Shown one piece after another: positions 41,546-52,237 of a DNA stretch of 64,000 bases. Origin of the DNA: Streptomyces sp. NBRC 110028 (lineage in GTDB: Bacteria > Actinomycetota > Actinomycetes > Streptomycetales > Streptomycetaceae). The first letter of the stretch is position 1, and each line of letters starts with the position of its first letter. Location: positions 347,570 through 411,569 of the forward strand of contig NZ_BBUZ01000023.1 in NCBI RefSeq assembly GCF_001417735.1, in the 5' to 3' direction. Position numbers and translations under genes: made by a program. Under the pieces are notes generated by a model. That model was not told the DNA's origin and searched no databases. It worked only from the letters and a program-made list of their open reading frames with translations.

Positions 41546-43954
41546 TCACGCCGCCACCGGGACCTCCGGGGCGCTCGCCGAGGCGGGCTGGAGGGCCAGT
41601 TCCAGGACCTGGCGGACGTCCGAGACGGGGTGGACGTCGAGCTTCTCCAGGACCTCGGCCGGCACGTCGTCCAGATCCGGCTCGTTCCGCTTGGGGATGA
41701 TCACGGTGGTCACCCCGGCCCGGTGCGCCGCCAGCAGCTTCTGCTTGACGCCGCCGATCGGCAGCACCCGCCCGGTCAGCGAGACCTCGCCCGTCATCGC
41801 CACGTCCGGCCGCACCTGGCGGCCCGACAGCAGCGAGGCCAGGGCGGTGGTCATGGTGATGCCCGCGCTCGGTCCGTCCTTGGGCACCGCACCGGCCGGT
41901 ACGTGGAGGTGGATGCCGCGTTCCTTGAGGTCGCCGACCGGCAGCTCCAGCTCCGCGCCGTGGGAGCGCAGGAACGACAGGGCGATCTGGGCGGACTCCT
42001 TCATGACGTCGCCCAGCTGACCGGTGAGGGTCAGCCCCGCGCCGCCCGTCTCGGCGTCCGCGAGCGACGCCTCCACGTACAGCACGTCGCCGCCCGCGCC
42101 CGTCACCGCCAGCCCGGTCGCCACGCCCGGTACGGCGGTGCGGCGCTCGGCCGGGTCCTGCGCGGACTCCGGGGTGTGGTGGGGCCGCCCGATCAGCGGA
42201 CGCAACTCCTCCACACCGACCTCGAACGGCAGCTCGCGCGTCCCCAGCTCGTGCTGGGCCGCGACCTTGCGCAGCAGCCGCGCGATGGAGCGCTCCAGGG
42301 TCCGTACGCCCGCCTCCCGGGTGTACTCCCCGGCGAGCTTGCGCAGCGCCTCGTCCGTCACCGCGACCTCGCCCGGCTCCAGACCGGAGCGCTCCAGCTG
42401 CCGGGGCAGCAGGTGGTCGCGGGCGATGGTGACCTTCTCGTCCTCGGTGTACCCGTCCAGCCGCACCAGCTCCATGCGGTCCAGCAGCGCCTCCGGGATG
42501 GCCTCCAGGACGTTGGCCGTGGCCAGGAAGACCACGTCGGACAGGTCGAGTTCGACCTCCAGGTAGTGGTCCCGGAAGGTGTGGTTCTGCGCCGGGTCCA
42601 GGACCTCCAGCAGGGCGGCCGCCGGGTCGCCGCGGTAGTCGGAGCCGACCTTGTCGACCTCGTCCAGGAGGACCACCGGGTTCATCGAGCCCGCCTCCTT
42701 GATGGCCCGTACGACCCGGCCGGGCAGCGCGCCCACGTACGTACGCCGGTGGCCGCGGATCTCCGCCTCGTCACGGACGCCGCCCAGCGCGACCCGGACG
42801 AACTTCCGCCCCATCGCGCGGGCCACGCTCTCACCCAGGCTGGTCTTCCCGACGCCGGGCGGGCCGACGAGCGCCAGCACGGCCCCGCCGCGCCGGCCGC
42901 CCACGATCCCGAGGCCGCGGTCGGTGCGGCGCTTGCGCACCGCCAGGTACTCGGTGATCCGCTCCTTCACGTCCTCCAGGCCCGCGTGGTCGGCGTCCAG
43001 CACCGCCTTGGCGCCCTGGATGTCGTACGCGTCCTCGGTGCGCTCGTTCCACGGCAGCTCCAGGACGGTGTCCAGCCAGGTGCGGATCCAGCTGCCCTCG
43101 GGGCTCTGGTCGCTGGCCCGCTCCAGCTTGTCGACCTCCTTCAGCGCCGCCTCGCGCACCTTCTCGGGCAGCTCGGCGGCCTCGACCCGGGCCCGGTAGT
43201 CGTCGGACTCGTCCTCGGGATCGCCGTTCAGCCCGGCCAGCTCCTTGCGCACGGCCTCCAGCTGCCGCCGCAGCAGGAACTCCCGCTGCTGCTTGTCCAC
43301 ACCCTCCTGGACGTCCTTGGCGATCGACTCCGCCACGTCCTGCTCGGCGAGGTGCTCGCTCAGCCAGGTGACGGCCAGCTTGAGCCGGGCCACCGGGTCG
43401 GTGGTCTCCAGCAGCTCCACCCGCTGGGCGACGCTGAGGAAGGGCGAGTAACCGGAGTTGTCGGCCAGCTGCGAGACATCGTCGATCTGCTGCACCCGGT
43501 CCACGACCTGCCAGGCACCGCGCTTGCGCAGCCAGCTGGTGGCCAGCGCCTTGTACTCCTTCATCAGCTCGGTGACGGCACCGGGCAGCGGATCGGGCAC
43601 GATCTCCTCGACCGTGGTGCCCTCGATCCACAGCGCGGCCCCGGGCCCGGTCGTCCCGGCCCCGACCCGCACGCGCCGCACCCCACGGATGAGCGCCCCG
43701 GGATCACCGTCGGACAGCCGGCCCACCTGCTCGACGGTGCCGAGCGTGCCGATGCCCGCGTACGTCCCGTCGACACGCGGCACCAGCAGCACCCGTGGTT
43801 TCCCGCCATCGGACCGAGCGGCGGCCTGCGCGGCCTCCACCGCGGCCCGTACGTCGGTATCGGAAAGGTCCAGCGGCACCACCATGCCGGGCAGCACTAC
43901 CTCGTCATCGAGAGGCAACACGGGCAGGGTGAGCGGTGTGGACAGCGAAGCCAT
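41546..43954 (-). CDS. lon: ATP-dependent Lon protease
   Basis: The 802-aa protein has all Lon domains: an N-terminal substrate domain (LTLPVLPLDDEVVLPGMVVP), a coiled linker, an AAA+ module with Walker A GPPGVGKTSLGES (about 363) and Walker B NPVVLLDEVDKV, and a C-terminal serine protease domain. The catalytic Ser is in KDGPSAGITM (about 695) and Lys in PIGGVKQKLLAAHRAG (about 736). It degrades damaged and regulatory proteins. The ATG of MASLSTP has AGGGGAGATC upstream. A HAIR-like inverted repeat just upstream indicates HspR control, as known for Streptomyces lon. Confidence 0.96.
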   Translation of the reverse strand: MASLSTPLTLPVLPLDDEVVLPGMVVPLDLSDTDVRAAVEAAQAAARSDGGKPRVLLVPRVDGTYAGIGTLGTVEQVGRLSDGDPGALIRGVRRVRVGAGTTGPGAALWIEGTTVEEIVPDPLPGAVTELMKEYKALATSWLRKRGAWQVVDRVQQIDDVSQLADNSGYSPFLSVAQRVELLETTDPVARLKLAVTWLSEHLAEQDVAESIAKDVQEGVDKQQREFLLRRQLEAVRKELAGLNGDPEDESDDYRARVEAAELPEKVREAALKEVDKLERASDQSPEGSWIRTWLDTVLELPWNERTEDAYDIQGAKAVLDADHAGLEDVKERITEYLAVRKRRTDRGLGIVGGRRGGAVLALVGPPGVGKTSLGESVARAMGRKFVRVALGGVRDEAEIRGHRRTYVGALPGRVVRAIKEAGSMNPVVLLDEVDKVGSDYRGDPAAALLEVLDPAQNHTFRDHYLEVELDLSDVVFLATANVLEAIPEALLDRMELVRLDGYTEDEKVTIARDHLLPRQLERSGLEPGEVAVTDEALRKLAGEYTREAGVRTLERSIARLLRKVAAQHELGTRELPFEVGVEELRPLIGRPHHTPESAQDPAERRTAVPGVATGLAVTGAGGDVLYVEASLADAETGGAGLTLTGQLGDVMKESAQIALSFLRSHGAELELPVGDLKERGIHLHVPAGAVPKDGPSAGITMTTALASLLSGRQVRPDVAMTGEVSLTGRVLPIGGVKQKLLAAHRAGVTTVIIPKRNEPDLDDVPAEVLEKLDVHPVSDVRQVLELALQPASASAPEVPVAA

Positions 43955-43975
43955 GATCTCCCCTTCGGCAGGCAA

Positions 43976-43996
43976 GTTGAGCTATGCAGACTCAAT
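43976..43996. promoter_or_regulatory. HAIR-type HspR operator upstream of lon
   Basis: The sequence GTTGAGC-N7-ACTCAAT matches the HspR-associated inverted repeat CTTGAGT-N7-ACTCAAG at the core TTGAG and CTCAA positions. It is centred about 32 bp before the lon ATG. HspR repression of lon is established in Streptomyces, which supports the assignment. Confidence 0.8.
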
Positions 43997-44192
43997 GCCC
44001 GTGAGCCCCCAGGTGTTCCCGACCCGGTGTTCGCTGTGAGCGATCAGGTGCCGGCGCACACCAGCGCGTCTGTCTGACGGCGGGACGCGCGCCGGGCGGC
44101 TGGCGGGCGGTCTGGGCCTGGTCGGTGCAGCCGGGTCCGGAGCGGGCGGCATGGTGGACGGCGGGCGTGTTGTTCGCCATGGGCACGGTCGC

Positions 44193-45077
44193 CTACGCGG
44201 TGCGGGGCGCCCGCCCGGAGGGTCCGGCTCCGCGCCGCTGAGCCACGCGGCGGACGTACGGCCCGCAGGCGGTGCCGGTCAGCAGGGCCAGGGCGTGGCC
44301 CCAGTCGCTGAGGGGGTCGAAGTGCAGCAGGCTTCCGGCGATCAGGGCCGCGCCGATGCCGCCGATCAGGGCCCAGCGCGGCCGGGGCGGGAGCAGGCCG
44401 GCGAGGGCGCCTGCGCAGGCGATCAGGCCGTAGCTGACGCCGTAGTCGAGGCGGCGCAGCGAGCTGTCGGGGAGGTGGCCGATGGCGACGGACGCGGCGA
44501 CCGGGATCTCGGTGAGCAGCGTCGCGAGGACGTGGCCGAGCACGAAGACGCCGGCGGTGCGCAGTCCGCCGACGCGGTGTTCGAGCGCGGAGAGCACGAG
44601 GAGGAAGGCGACGAGATACGGCGAGGTGATGCCGCCCACCACCCACAGCGCGCTGGCCAGCAGGGTGAGCAGAGGCCGCTGGGAGAGGTTGGAGACGTCG
44701 GTGCTGGAGCCGGTGAGCAGGTCGTGGACGGTGCGGGGGTCGCCGAGGTGGGCGTAGAGGCCGGTGCCGAGGAGGATCAGGGAGTAGCAGAGGGTGAACG
44801 GGGTCCCGGTGGGGGCGGGCAGGAGGTCCCGGAGCCGGGGCCGCCACCAGGGGGCGCGGCGGGGCCCGCGGTCCGGTATCCGGGGGGTGGCGGCGTCGGG
44901 GGCGACCGGGCCCGGCCCGGCTGGGCGGGGTGCCTCCGCGACCGGGCCCGGCCGGGTTGGGCGGGGCGCACCCGCGACCGGTCCCGCCCCGGCCGGCCGG
45001 GGCGCCGGGCGGCCCGGGCCGTGGAGGGGGGACGTCACGTCTGCGGGCGCCACGGTCCGTTCCACCGATGTCGTCAC
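44193..45077 (-). CDS. Rhomboid-like membrane protein
   Basis: The 294-aa protein has a Pro/Ala/Gly-rich cytoplasmic leader (about 1-80) with GPGPVA-type repeats and then about six membrane helices. A GVSYGLIACAG segment (about 210-220) resembles the GxSG active-site helix of rhomboid proteases, and DWGHALALLTG near the end keeps the His. The usual Gly after Ser is Tyr here, so protease activity is uncertain. The GTG start (VTTSVERTV) is chosen because AAGGAG lies six bases upstream; longer frames to 45227 lack a ribosome site. Confidence 0.75.
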   Translation of the reverse strand: MTTSVERTVAPADVTSPLHGPGRPAPRPAGAGPVAGAPRPTRPGPVAEAPRPAGPGPVAPDAATPRIPDRGPRRAPWWRPRLRDLLPAPTGTPFTLCYSLILLGTGLYAHLGDPRTVHDLLTGSSTDVSNLSQRPLLTLLASALWVVGGITSPYLVAFLLVLSALEHRVGGLRTAGVFVLGHVLATLLTEIPVAASVAIGHLPDSSLRRLDYGVSYGLIACAGALAGLLPPRPRWALIGGIGAALIAGSLLHFDPLSDWGHALALLTGTACGPYVRRVAQRRGAGPSGRAPRTA

Positions 45078-45281
45078 CACGGGCTCCTTCCTCGCCACCG
45101 GCCGCTCCCGGCCGTATGCCGCGTATGTCCGCGCAGACGTCCCAACAATCATCGGTCCGTGAGTCATCTCGCCGGTCCCGCGATGTGAAGGCCGCCACAT
45201 CCATCCGTTGGACCGGCGGCCCGCCACGGCGCGAGGATGGGCCGGTCAGCTCACGCGAGGAAGCCCGGGAGGACCCACCTC

Positions 45282-46037
45282 ATGCAGTCGCCCCACGACA
45301 TCGCCGACGCCCGGCCGGTCATCGTCGACCGCCGCGAGGGCCCCCATGGCGAGGTCGTGTTGCGGCGGCGGGGAGGGGACGACGCGGCCGGCGGCGGCGC
45401 GGCCGGTGAGGGCGGCCGAGGGGGCGGGGCCGTCTTCGAGATCATCGCCAATGGGTGCTTCCTCATGGACACCTCCGACGGCCGCTCCGAGCGCCTGCTG
45501 ATCCGCGCCGCGCTCGGCGCGCTGCCGCCCGGCCGCCGCTCCCCCGCGCTGCTCATCGGCGGGCTCGGCGTCGGGTTTTCGCTGGTCGAGGCGGTGTCGG
45601 AGCCCCGGTGGGGGCGGATAGCGGTGGTGGAGCGGGAGGCCGCGGTGATCGACTGGCATCGGGACGGGCCGCTGGCGGCGGTGTCCGGGGAGGCGCTGGC
45701 CGATCCGCGGGCGGAGATCGTGCACGCCGATCTGGTGGCGCATCTGCGGGCCGGCACGGACGGCGCGGAGCCTTACGACGCGCTGTGTCTGGACATCGAC
45801 AACGGCCCCGACTGGACCGTCACCGAGGACAACGACGGGCTGTACTCCCCCGCCGGGCTCGCCGCCTGCGCGGCCCGCCTCACCCCCGGCGGAGTACTGG
45901 CCGTGTGGTCGGCCCAGCCGTCGCCCGCATTCGAGCAAGCTCTCCGGAATGCCGGGTTCACAGGGGTGCGTACGGAAGAGATCGCCGTTGCCCGGGGTGT
46001 TCCCGACGTGGTCCATCTCGGGATTCGAGGCGCGTAG
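45282..46037 (+). CDS. Spermidine synthase-like methyltransferase-fold protein
   Basis: The 251-aa protein has a Rossmann core of the spermine/spermidine synthase type: PALLIGGLGVGFSLVEAVSE (nucleotide loop), RIAVVEREAAVIDWHRDG, and YDALCLDIDNGPDWTVTEDN, the catalytic/aminopropyl region. The length is short (no N-terminal beta-barrel of full spermidine synthase), as in many actinobacterial SpeE-like proteins whose role is not polyamine synthesis. The ATG follows GGGAGG. It stands between the rhomboid-like gene (divergent) and the two-component system. Confidence 0.8.
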   Translation: MQSPHDIADARPVIVDRREGPHGEVVLRRRGGDDAAGGGAAGEGGRGGGAVFEIIANGCFLMDTSDGRSERLLIRAALGALPPGRRSPALLIGGLGVGFSLVEAVSEPRWGRIAVVEREAAVIDWHRDGPLAAVSGEALADPRAEIVHADLVAHLRAGTDGAEPYDALCLDIDNGPDWTVTEDNDGLYSPAGLAACAARLTPGGVLAVWSAQPSPAFEQALRNAGFTGVRTEEIAVARGVPDVVHLGIRGA

Positions 46038-46176
46038 CCGAGCCGCGTAGGCTGCCCTTACGCTTGCTTGCCTACGAACAGTGGCCGGGCTTTGACCAGG
46101 CGCGGAGCGTTAAGTTGCGACACACGTGTGACGGTAGGCGGCCGCGGATTCATGGGAACGACGCAGGGGCGGGCGT

Positions 46177-46917
46177 ATGGAGCAGATGCACAACGGCCAC
46201 AACGGGGGCGCCACGACCACCCCGGGCGCACAACGCCGGATCCTCGTCGTCGAGGACGACCCGACCATAGTGGACGCCATCGCGGCCCGGCTGCGCGCCG
46301 AGGGATTCCAGGTGCAGACGGCCTCGGACGGCCCGGCGGCCGTGGACACGGCCGAGGCGTGGCAGCCCGATCTGCTGGTCCTCGACGTGATGCTGCCGGG
46401 CTTCGACGGCCTGGAGGTCTGCCGCCGGGTGCAGGCGCGGCGGCCGGTGCCGGTCCTGATGCTGACCGCGCGGGACGACGAGACCGACATGCTGGTCGGG
46501 CTCGGGGTCGGCGCCGACGACTACATGACCAAGCCGTTCTCGATGCGCGAGGTGGCGGCCCGGGTGCACGTGCTGCTGCGCCGGGTCGAGCGGGCGGCGC
46601 TGGCCGCGAACACCCCGCGCAGCGGGATCCTGCGGCTGGGTGAGCTGGAGATCGACCACGCCCAGCGGCGGGTGCGGGTGCGCGGCTCGGACGTGCATCT
46701 GACGCCGACCGAGTTCGACCTGCTGGTCTGCCTGGCGAACACTCCGCGCGCGGTGCTCTCGCGGGAACAGCTGCTGGCCGAGGTGTGGGACTGGGCGGAC
46801 GCCTCCGGCACCCGGACCGTGGACAGCCACATCAAGGCGCTGCGCCGGAAGATCGGCGCGGAGCGGATCCGTACGGTGCACGGTGTGGGCTACGCCCTGG
46901 AGACGCCCGCGGCATGA
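46177..46917 (+). CDS. OmpR-family response regulator
   Basis: The 246-aa protein has a receiver domain (ILVVEDD, the phospho-acceptor Asp in LVLDVMLPG at about 69, LTARDDE, YMTKPFS) and a winged-helix DNA-binding domain (LTPTEFDLLVCLANTPRAVL, RTVDSHIKALRRKIG). Its stop overlaps the kinase start as ATGA, so both proteins are made in a coupled way. The target genes are not known; the following kgd gene is separately promoted. Confidence 0.93.
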   Translation: MEQMHNGHNGGATTTPGAQRRILVVEDDPTIVDAIAARLRAEGFQVQTASDGPAAVDTAEAWQPDLLVLDVMLPGFDGLEVCRRVQARRPVPVLMLTARDDETDMLVGLGVGADDYMTKPFSMREVAARVHVLLRRVERAALAANTPRSGILRLGELEIDHAQRRVRVRGSDVHLTPTEFDLLVCLANTPRAVLSREQLLAEVWDWADASGTRTVDSHIKALRRKIGAERIRTVHGVGYALETPAA

Positions 46918-48149
46918 GGAAGCCTCCCGGGACCCCGTGGGCTCTGGACCGGCACCTCCGGCGGGTCCGGAGCCTCCCCCGGAGCGAGCGGATCCGCGCC
47001 ACCTGGGCCCAGGTGTGGGAGGCGCTGCGGCCGTTCGACCCGTACCGCTCGGTCAAGGCGGCACTGGGCGCGCTGGTCATCGGGTCGGTCATCATCACGA
47101 CCCTGCTGGTGTTCGCGGCGATGCACTCGGACACCGAGCTGCGCGTGATCACCGTCTTCTCGATCATCGCCTCGCTGCTGATCACCCAGTTCGTGGCGCA
47201 CGGGCTGACCGCCCCGCTGGACGAGATGACCCTGGTCACCAAGGCGATGGCGCACGGCGACTACACCCAGCGGGTGCGGGCGGCCCAGCGCCGGGACGAG
47301 TTCGGCGACCTGGCCAGTTCGTTCAACCGGATGGCGGCCGACCTGGAGGCGGTGGACACCCACCGCAAGGAGCTGGTCGCCAACGTCTCCCACGAGCTGC
47401 GCACGCCGATCGCGGCGCTGCGGGCGGTGCTGGAGAACGTCGTGGACGGCGTCTCGGAGGCGGACCCGGAGACGATGCGGGTCGCGCTGCGCCAGACCGA
47501 GCGTCTCGGCCGGCTGGTCGAGCAGCTGCTGGACCTGTCGCGGCTGGACAACGGGGTGGTGCCGCTGCACGCTCGCACCTTCGAGGTCTGGCCGTATCTG
47601 GCCGGGATCCTCAAGGAGGCCAGCATGGCCAAGGGGGCGGACGCGGGCTCGGGCAAGCACACCCGTAAGGACGTCCATCTCGACCTCGACGTCTCGCCGC
47701 CGGAGCTGTCCGCGTACGCGGACGCCGAGCGGCTGCACCAGGTCATGGCCAACCTGATCGACAACGCGATGAAGCACAGCCCGGCGCACGGCCGGGTGAG
47801 CGTGCGGGCGCGGCGCGGTGAGGGGCCCGGAAGCCTGGTGCTGGAGGTGCAGGACGAGGGCCCGGGCATCCCGGAGGCGGAGCGGCACCGGGTGTTCGAA
47901 CGGTTCAACCGGGGCAGCCTCTCGCCGAACCCGGCGGGTCCGGCGGGTCCGGCAGGTACGGCGGGTCCGGCGCCCGGCACCCGTCCGCGGCCCGGCCAGG
48001 GCAGCGACGGGGGGACCGGTCTGGGTCTGGCCATCGCGCGCTGGGCGGTCGATCTGCACGGCGGCCGGATCGGGGTGGCCGAATCCTCCCGGGGCTGCCG
48101 GATCAAAGTCACCCTTCCGGGGGACGTCCAGAGATCAAAATTGACGTAA
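46914..48149 (+). CDS. HAMP-containing sensor histidine kinase
   Basis: The 411-aa protein has a short cytoplasmic leader, two close membrane helices (about 50-70 and 78-100, with almost no extracellular loop) and HAMP. The H box is VANVSHELRTPIAAL (His about 160), the N box NLIDNAMKHSP, G1 DEGPGIPEAE and G2 GGTGLGLAIAR. A glycine/proline repeat (PAGPAGPAGTAGPAP) interrupts the ATPase lid. The tiny sensor loop suggests detection within the membrane, as in intramembrane-sensing kinases for envelope stress. It overlaps the regulator gene by four bases. Confidence 0.92.
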   Translation: MRKPPGTPWALDRHLRRVRSLPRSERIRATWAQVWEALRPFDPYRSVKAALGALVIGSVIITTLLVFAAMHSDTELRVITVFSIIASLLITQFVAHGLTAPLDEMTLVTKAMAHGDYTQRVRAAQRRDEFGDLASSFNRMAADLEAVDTHRKELVANVSHELRTPIAALRAVLENVVDGVSEADPETMRVALRQTERLGRLVEQLLDLSRLDNGVVPLHARTFEVWPYLAGILKEASMAKGADAGSGKHTRKDVHLDLDVSPPELSAYADAERLHQVMANLIDNAMKHSPAHGRVSVRARRGEGPGSLVLEVQDEGPGIPEAERHRVFERFNRGSLSPNPAGPAGPAGTAGPAPGTRPRPGQGSDGGTGLGLAIARWAVDLHGGRIGVAESSRGCRIKVTLPGDVQRSKLT

Positions 48150-48382
48150 AGTCGAAGTCGGAAGCGCACATCTGAGCGGTGTGGGTGCACTTTTGCGTTC
48201 CCACATCCCGGACGGTTACAGCGGAACCACGTGTGTTTCCCGCCACGCCATGCGCTGAAACCCGCCGCTGAGTGTGACTTAGACGACTATGACCAGTGCG
48301 GCCTGCACGTAAGGGGCCAAGAGGCGTAGCCTTTATTCCCGCTGTCCACCACCTTGTGAAGCGGAAGAGGGCGGTTACCGCC

Positions 48383-51300
48383 GTGTCGCCACAGTCCCCC
48401 AACACCTCGAGCGTCTCGACCGACGAGCAGGACGGGCAGGGCACCAGCCCTGCCGCTGCCTTCGGCCCCAATGAGTGGCTCGTCGACGAGATCTACCAGC
48501 AGTACCTCCAGGACCCGAACTCGGTCGACCGAGCCTGGTGGGACTTCTTCGCCGACTACAAGCCGGGCCAGGACACCGGTTCCTCGGTGGCCACGCCACC
48601 ACAGGGAGTGACCGGAGGCGCTGCCCCGGCTCCCTCCGCTGCCCCGGCGCCCGCGAAGGCCCCGGCCGCGCCCGCGAAGCCCGCCGAGGCCAAGCCCGCG
48701 GACGCCAAGCCGGCCGCCGCCGCTCCGGCCCCCGCGAAGCCCGCCGCGGCCCCCGCGGCGAAGGCTCCGGCCCCGGCCAAGCCCGCGCCGGCCAAGCCGA
48801 CCCCCGCCGAGCCCACGGTCTCCGCGAAGCCCGCGAAGGCCGAGCCGGCCGTTGGTCCCGAGCTGGTCACGCTGCGCGGCCCGTCCGCCGCCGTCGCGAA
48901 GAACATGAACGCGTCGCTGGAGCTGCCGACGGCCACCTCGGTCCGCGCGGTCCCGGTGAAGCTGCTGTTCGACCAGCGCATCGTGATCAACAACCACCTC
49001 AAGCGCGCCCGCGGCGGCAAGGTGTCCTTCACGCACCTCATCGGCTACGCCATGGTGCAGGCGCTGAAGGCGATGCCCTCGATGAACTACTCGTTCACCG
49101 AGAAGGACGGCAAGCCGACCCTGGTCAAGCCGGAGCACATCAACCTCGGCCTCGCCATCGACCTGGTCAAGCCCAACGGCGACCGCCAGCTCGTCGTCGC
49201 GGCGATCAAGAAGGCCGAGACGCTGAACTTCTTCGAGTTCTGGCAGGCCTACGAGGACATCGTCCGCCGCGCCCGCGCGAACAAGCTGACGATGGAGGAC
49301 TTCACCGGCGTCACCGCCTCCCTCACCAACCCGGGCGGCATCGGCACCGTGCACTCGGTGCCGCGGCTGATGCCCGGCCAGGGCCTGATCGTGGGCGTTG
49401 GCGCGATGGAGTACCCGGCCGAGTTCCAGGGCACCTCCCAGGACACCCTGAACAAGCTGGGCGTCTCCAAGGTCATGACGCTGACCAGCACCTATGACCA
49501 CCGGGTGATCCAGGGCGCCGCCTCCGGCGAGTTCCTGCGGGTCATGAACCAGCTGCTGCTCGGCGAGAACGACTTCTACGACGAGATCTTCAAGGCGCTG
49601 CGCATTCCGTACGAGCCGGTCCGCTGGCTCAAGGACATCGACGTCAGCCACGACGACGACGTCACCAAGGCGGCCCGGGTCTTCGACCTGATCCACGCCT
49701 ACCGGGTCCGCGGCCACGTCATGGCCGACACCGACCCGCTGGAGTACCGCCAGCGCAAGCACCCCGACCTCGACATCATCGAGCACGGGCTCACCCTGTG
49801 GGACCTGGAGCGCGAGTTCGCGGTCGGCGGCTTCGCCGGCAAGTCCATGATGAAGCTGCGCGACATCCTGGGCGTGCTGCGCGACTCGTACTGCCGCACC
49901 ACCGGCATCGAGTTCATGCACATCCAGGACCCGAAGCAGCGCAAGTGGATCCAGGACCGCGTCGAGCGCAGCCACGACAAGCCGGAGCGCGAGGAGCAGC
50001 TGCGCATCCTGCGCCGGCTCAACGCGGCCGAGGCGTTCGAGACCTTCCTGCAGACGAAGTACGTCGGCCAGAAGCGGTTCTCCCTGGAGGGCGGCGAGTC
50101 CGTCATCCCGCTGCTGGACGCGGTGCTGGACGCGGCCGCCGAGTCGCGCCTGGACGAGGTCGTCATCGGCATGGCCCACCGCGGCCGGCTCAACGTCCTG
50201 GCCAACATCGTCGGCAAGTCGTACGCGCAGATCTTCCGCGAGTTCGAGGGCAACCTCGACCCGAAGTCGATGCACGGCTCCGGCGACGTCAAGTACCACC
50301 TGGGCGCCGAGGGCACCTTCACCGGCCTCGACGGTGAGCAGATCCAGGTCTCGCTGACCGCCAACCCCTCCCACCTGGAGGCGGTGGACCCGGTCCTGGA
50401 GGGCGTCGCCCGCGCCAAGCAGGACATCATCGGCAAGGCCGGCACGGACTTCACCGTCCTGCCCGTCGCCCTCCACGGCGACGCCGCCTTCGCCGGCCAG
50501 GGCGTGGTCGCCGAGACGCTGAACATGTCGCAGCTGCGCGGTTACCGCACCGGCGGCACCGTGCACATCGTCATCAACAACCAGGTCGGCTTCACCGCCG
50601 CCCCGGCCGCGTCCCGCTCCTCGATGTACGCCACCGACGTGGCGCGCATGATCGAGGCGCCGATCTTCCACGTCAACGGCGACGACCCCGAGGCCGTCGT
50701 CCGCGTCGCCCGGCTGGCCTTCGAGTTCCGCCAGGCGTTCAACAAGGATGTGGTCATCGACCTCATCTGCTACCGCCGCCGCGGCCACAACGAGACCGAC
50801 AACCCCGGTTTCACCCAGCCGCTGATGTACGACCTGATCGACAAGAAGCGCTCGGTGCGCAAGCTCTACACCGAGTCGCTGATCGGGCGCGGCGACATCA
50901 CCCTGGAAGAGGCCGAGCAGGCGCTGCAGGACTTCCAGGGCCAGCTGGAGAAGGTCTTCACCGAGGTCCGCGACGCCGTCTCGGCCCCGGCCCAGCCCGA
51001 GGTCCCCGAGCCGCAGCCGGAGTTCCCGGTGGCGGTGAACACGGCGGTCTCCCAGGAGGTCGTCAAGCGGATCGCCGAATCCCAGGTCAACGTCCCCGAC
51101 CGGATCACCGTCCACCCGCGGCTGCTCCCGCAGCTGCAGCGGCGCGCGGCGATGATCGAGGACGACACGATCGACTGGGGCATGGGCGAGACCCTCGCCA
51201 TCGGCTCGCTGCTCATGGAGGGCACCCCGGTCCGGCTCGCCGGACAGGACTCCCGCCGCGGCACCTTCGGCCAGCGCCACGCGGTGCTCGTCGACCGCGA

Positions 51301-52219
51301 GACCGGTGACGACTTCACCCCGCTGCTCTACCTCTCCGACGACCAGGCCCGCTACAACGTCTACGACTCGCTGCTCAGCGAGTACGCGGCGATGGGCTTC
51401 GAGTACGGCTACTCGCTGGCCCGCCCGGAGTCGCTGGTCATGTGGGAGGCGCAGTTCGGCGACTTCGTCAACGGCGCGCAGACCATCGTCGACGAGTTCA
51501 TCTCGTCCGCCGAGCAGAAGTGGAACCAGACCTCCGGCGTCACCCTGCTGCTGCCGCACGGCTACGAGGGCCAGGGGCCGGACCACTCGTCCGCCCGCAT
51601 CGAGCGCTTCCTCCAGCTGTGCGCGCAGAACAACATGACGGTCGCCATGCCGACGCTGCCGTCGAACTACTTCCACCTGCTGCGCTGGCAGGTCCACAAC
51701 CCGCACCACAAGCCGCTGGTCGTCTTCACCCCGAAGTCGATGCTGCGCCTGAAGGCCGCGGCCTCGAAGACCGAGGAGTTCACCACCGGCGCCTTCCGCC
51801 CCGTCATCGGTGACGAGACGGTGGACCCGGCCGCGGTCCGCAAGGTGATCTTCTGCTCCGGCAAGGTCTACTACGACCTGGACGCGGAGCGTCAGAAGCG
51901 CGGTGCGACGGACACGGCCATCATCCGGCTGGAGCGGCTGTACCCGCTGCCGGGCGCCGAGGTCCAGGCCGAGATCGCCAAGTTCTCGGGCGTCGAGAAG
52001 TTCATCTGGGCGCAGGAGGAGCCGGCCAACCAGGGCGGCTGGCCGTTCATGGCCCTCAACCTGATCGACCACCTGGAGCTGGCGGTCGGCGAGGACGTCC
52101 CCGCCGCCGAGCGGCTGGTCCGCGTGTCGCGCCCGCACTCGTCCTCGCCCGCGGTGGGGTCGAACAAGCGGCACCAGACGGAGCAGCAGGCGCTGGTGAG
52201 CGAGGCCTTCGACCTCTGA
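48383..52219 (+). CDS. kgd: Multifunctional 2-oxoglutarate dehydrogenase/decarboxylase (Kgd, E1o with fused E2 domain)
   Basis: The 1278-aa protein has the actinobacterial fused architecture. The N-terminal segment [20 protein letters not shown] is followed by a long Ala/Pro/Lys linker (about 65-160). A succinyltransferase (E2o) domain carries the active motif [13 protein letters not shown] (about 372). The thiamine-diphosphate E1o domain has [32 protein letters not shown] (about 700) and VINNQVGFT. It converts 2-oxoglutarate to succinyl-CoA with lipoyl E3 partners, in the TCA cycle. I chose the GTG of [10 protein letters not shown] by comparison with Streptomyces homologues. A strong hairpin follows. 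Confidence 0.96.
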   Translation: MSPQSPNTSSVSTDEQDGQGTSPAAAFGPNEWLVDEIYQQYLQDPNSVDRAWWDFFADYKPGQDTGSSVATPPQGVTGGAAPAPSAAPAPAKAPAAPAKPAEAKPADAKPAAAAPAPAKPAAAPAAKAPAPAKPAPAKPTPAEPTVSAKPAKAEPAVGPELVTLRGPSAAVAKNMNASLELPTATSVRAVPVKLLFDQRIVINNHLKRARGGKVSFTHLIGYAMVQALKAMPSMNYSFTEKDGKPTLVKPEHINLGLAIDLVKPNGDRQLVVAAIKKAETLNFFEFWQAYEDIVRRARANKLTMEDFTGVTASLTNPGGIGTVHSVPRLMPGQGLIVGVGAMEYPAEFQGTSQDTLNKLGVSKVMTLTSTYDHRVIQGAASGEFLRVMNQLLLGENDFYDEIFKALRIPYEPVRWLKDIDVSHDDDVTKAARVFDLIHAYRVRGHVMADTDPLEYRQRKHPDLDIIEHGLTLWDLEREFAVGGFAGKSMMKLRDILGVLRDSYCRTTGIEFMHIQDPKQRKWIQDRVERSHDKPEREEQLRILRRLNAAEAFETFLQTKYVGQKRFSLEGGESVIPLLDAVLDAAAESRLDEVVIGMAHRGRLNVLANIVGKSYAQIFREFEGNLDPKSMHGSGDVKYHLGAEGTFTGLDGEQIQVSLTANPSHLEAVDPVLEGVARAKQDIIGKAGTDFTVLPVALHGDAAFAGQGVVAETLNMSQLRGYRTGGTVHIVINNQVGFTAAPAASRSSMYATDVARMIEAPIFHVNGDDPEAVVRVARLAFEFRQAFNKDVVIDLICYRRRGHNETDNPGFTQPLMYDLIDKKRSVRKLYTESLIGRGDITLEEAEQALQDFQGQLEKVFTEVRDAVSAPAQPEVPEPQPEFPVAVNTAVSQEVVKRIAESQVNVPDRITVHPRLLPQLQRRAAMIEDDTIDWGMGETLAIGSLLMEGTPVRLAGQDSRRGTFGQRHAVLVDRETGDDFTPLLYLSDDQARYNVYDSLLSEYAAMGFEYGYSLARPESLVMWEAQFGDFVNGAQTIVDEFISSAEQKWNQTSGVTLLLPHGYEGQGPDHSSARIERFLQLCAQNNMTVAMPTLPSNYFHLLRWQVHNPHHKPLVVFTPKSMLRLKAAASKTEEFTTGAFRPVIGDETVDPAAVRKVIFCSGKVYYDLDAERQKRGATDTAIIRLERLYPLPGAEVQAEIAKFSGVEKFIWAQEEPANQGGWPFMALNLIDHLELAVGEDVPAAERLVRVSRPHSSSPAVGSNKRHQTEQQALVSEAFDL

Positions 52220-52237
52220 CGGTCCCGTATCGCGTAC

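Noticed and set aside
44044-45204. Long Arg/Pro-rich minus frame overlapping the rhomboid-like gene
   Set aside because: Out of frame with the membrane protein and shows only low-complexity residues.
48287-52174. Very long open frame (about 1295 codons) on the minus strand opposite kgd
   Set aside because: It is a GC-skew shadow of kgd: Arg/Gly/Leu/Val-rich with no domain, while the plus frame has clear Kgd motifs.
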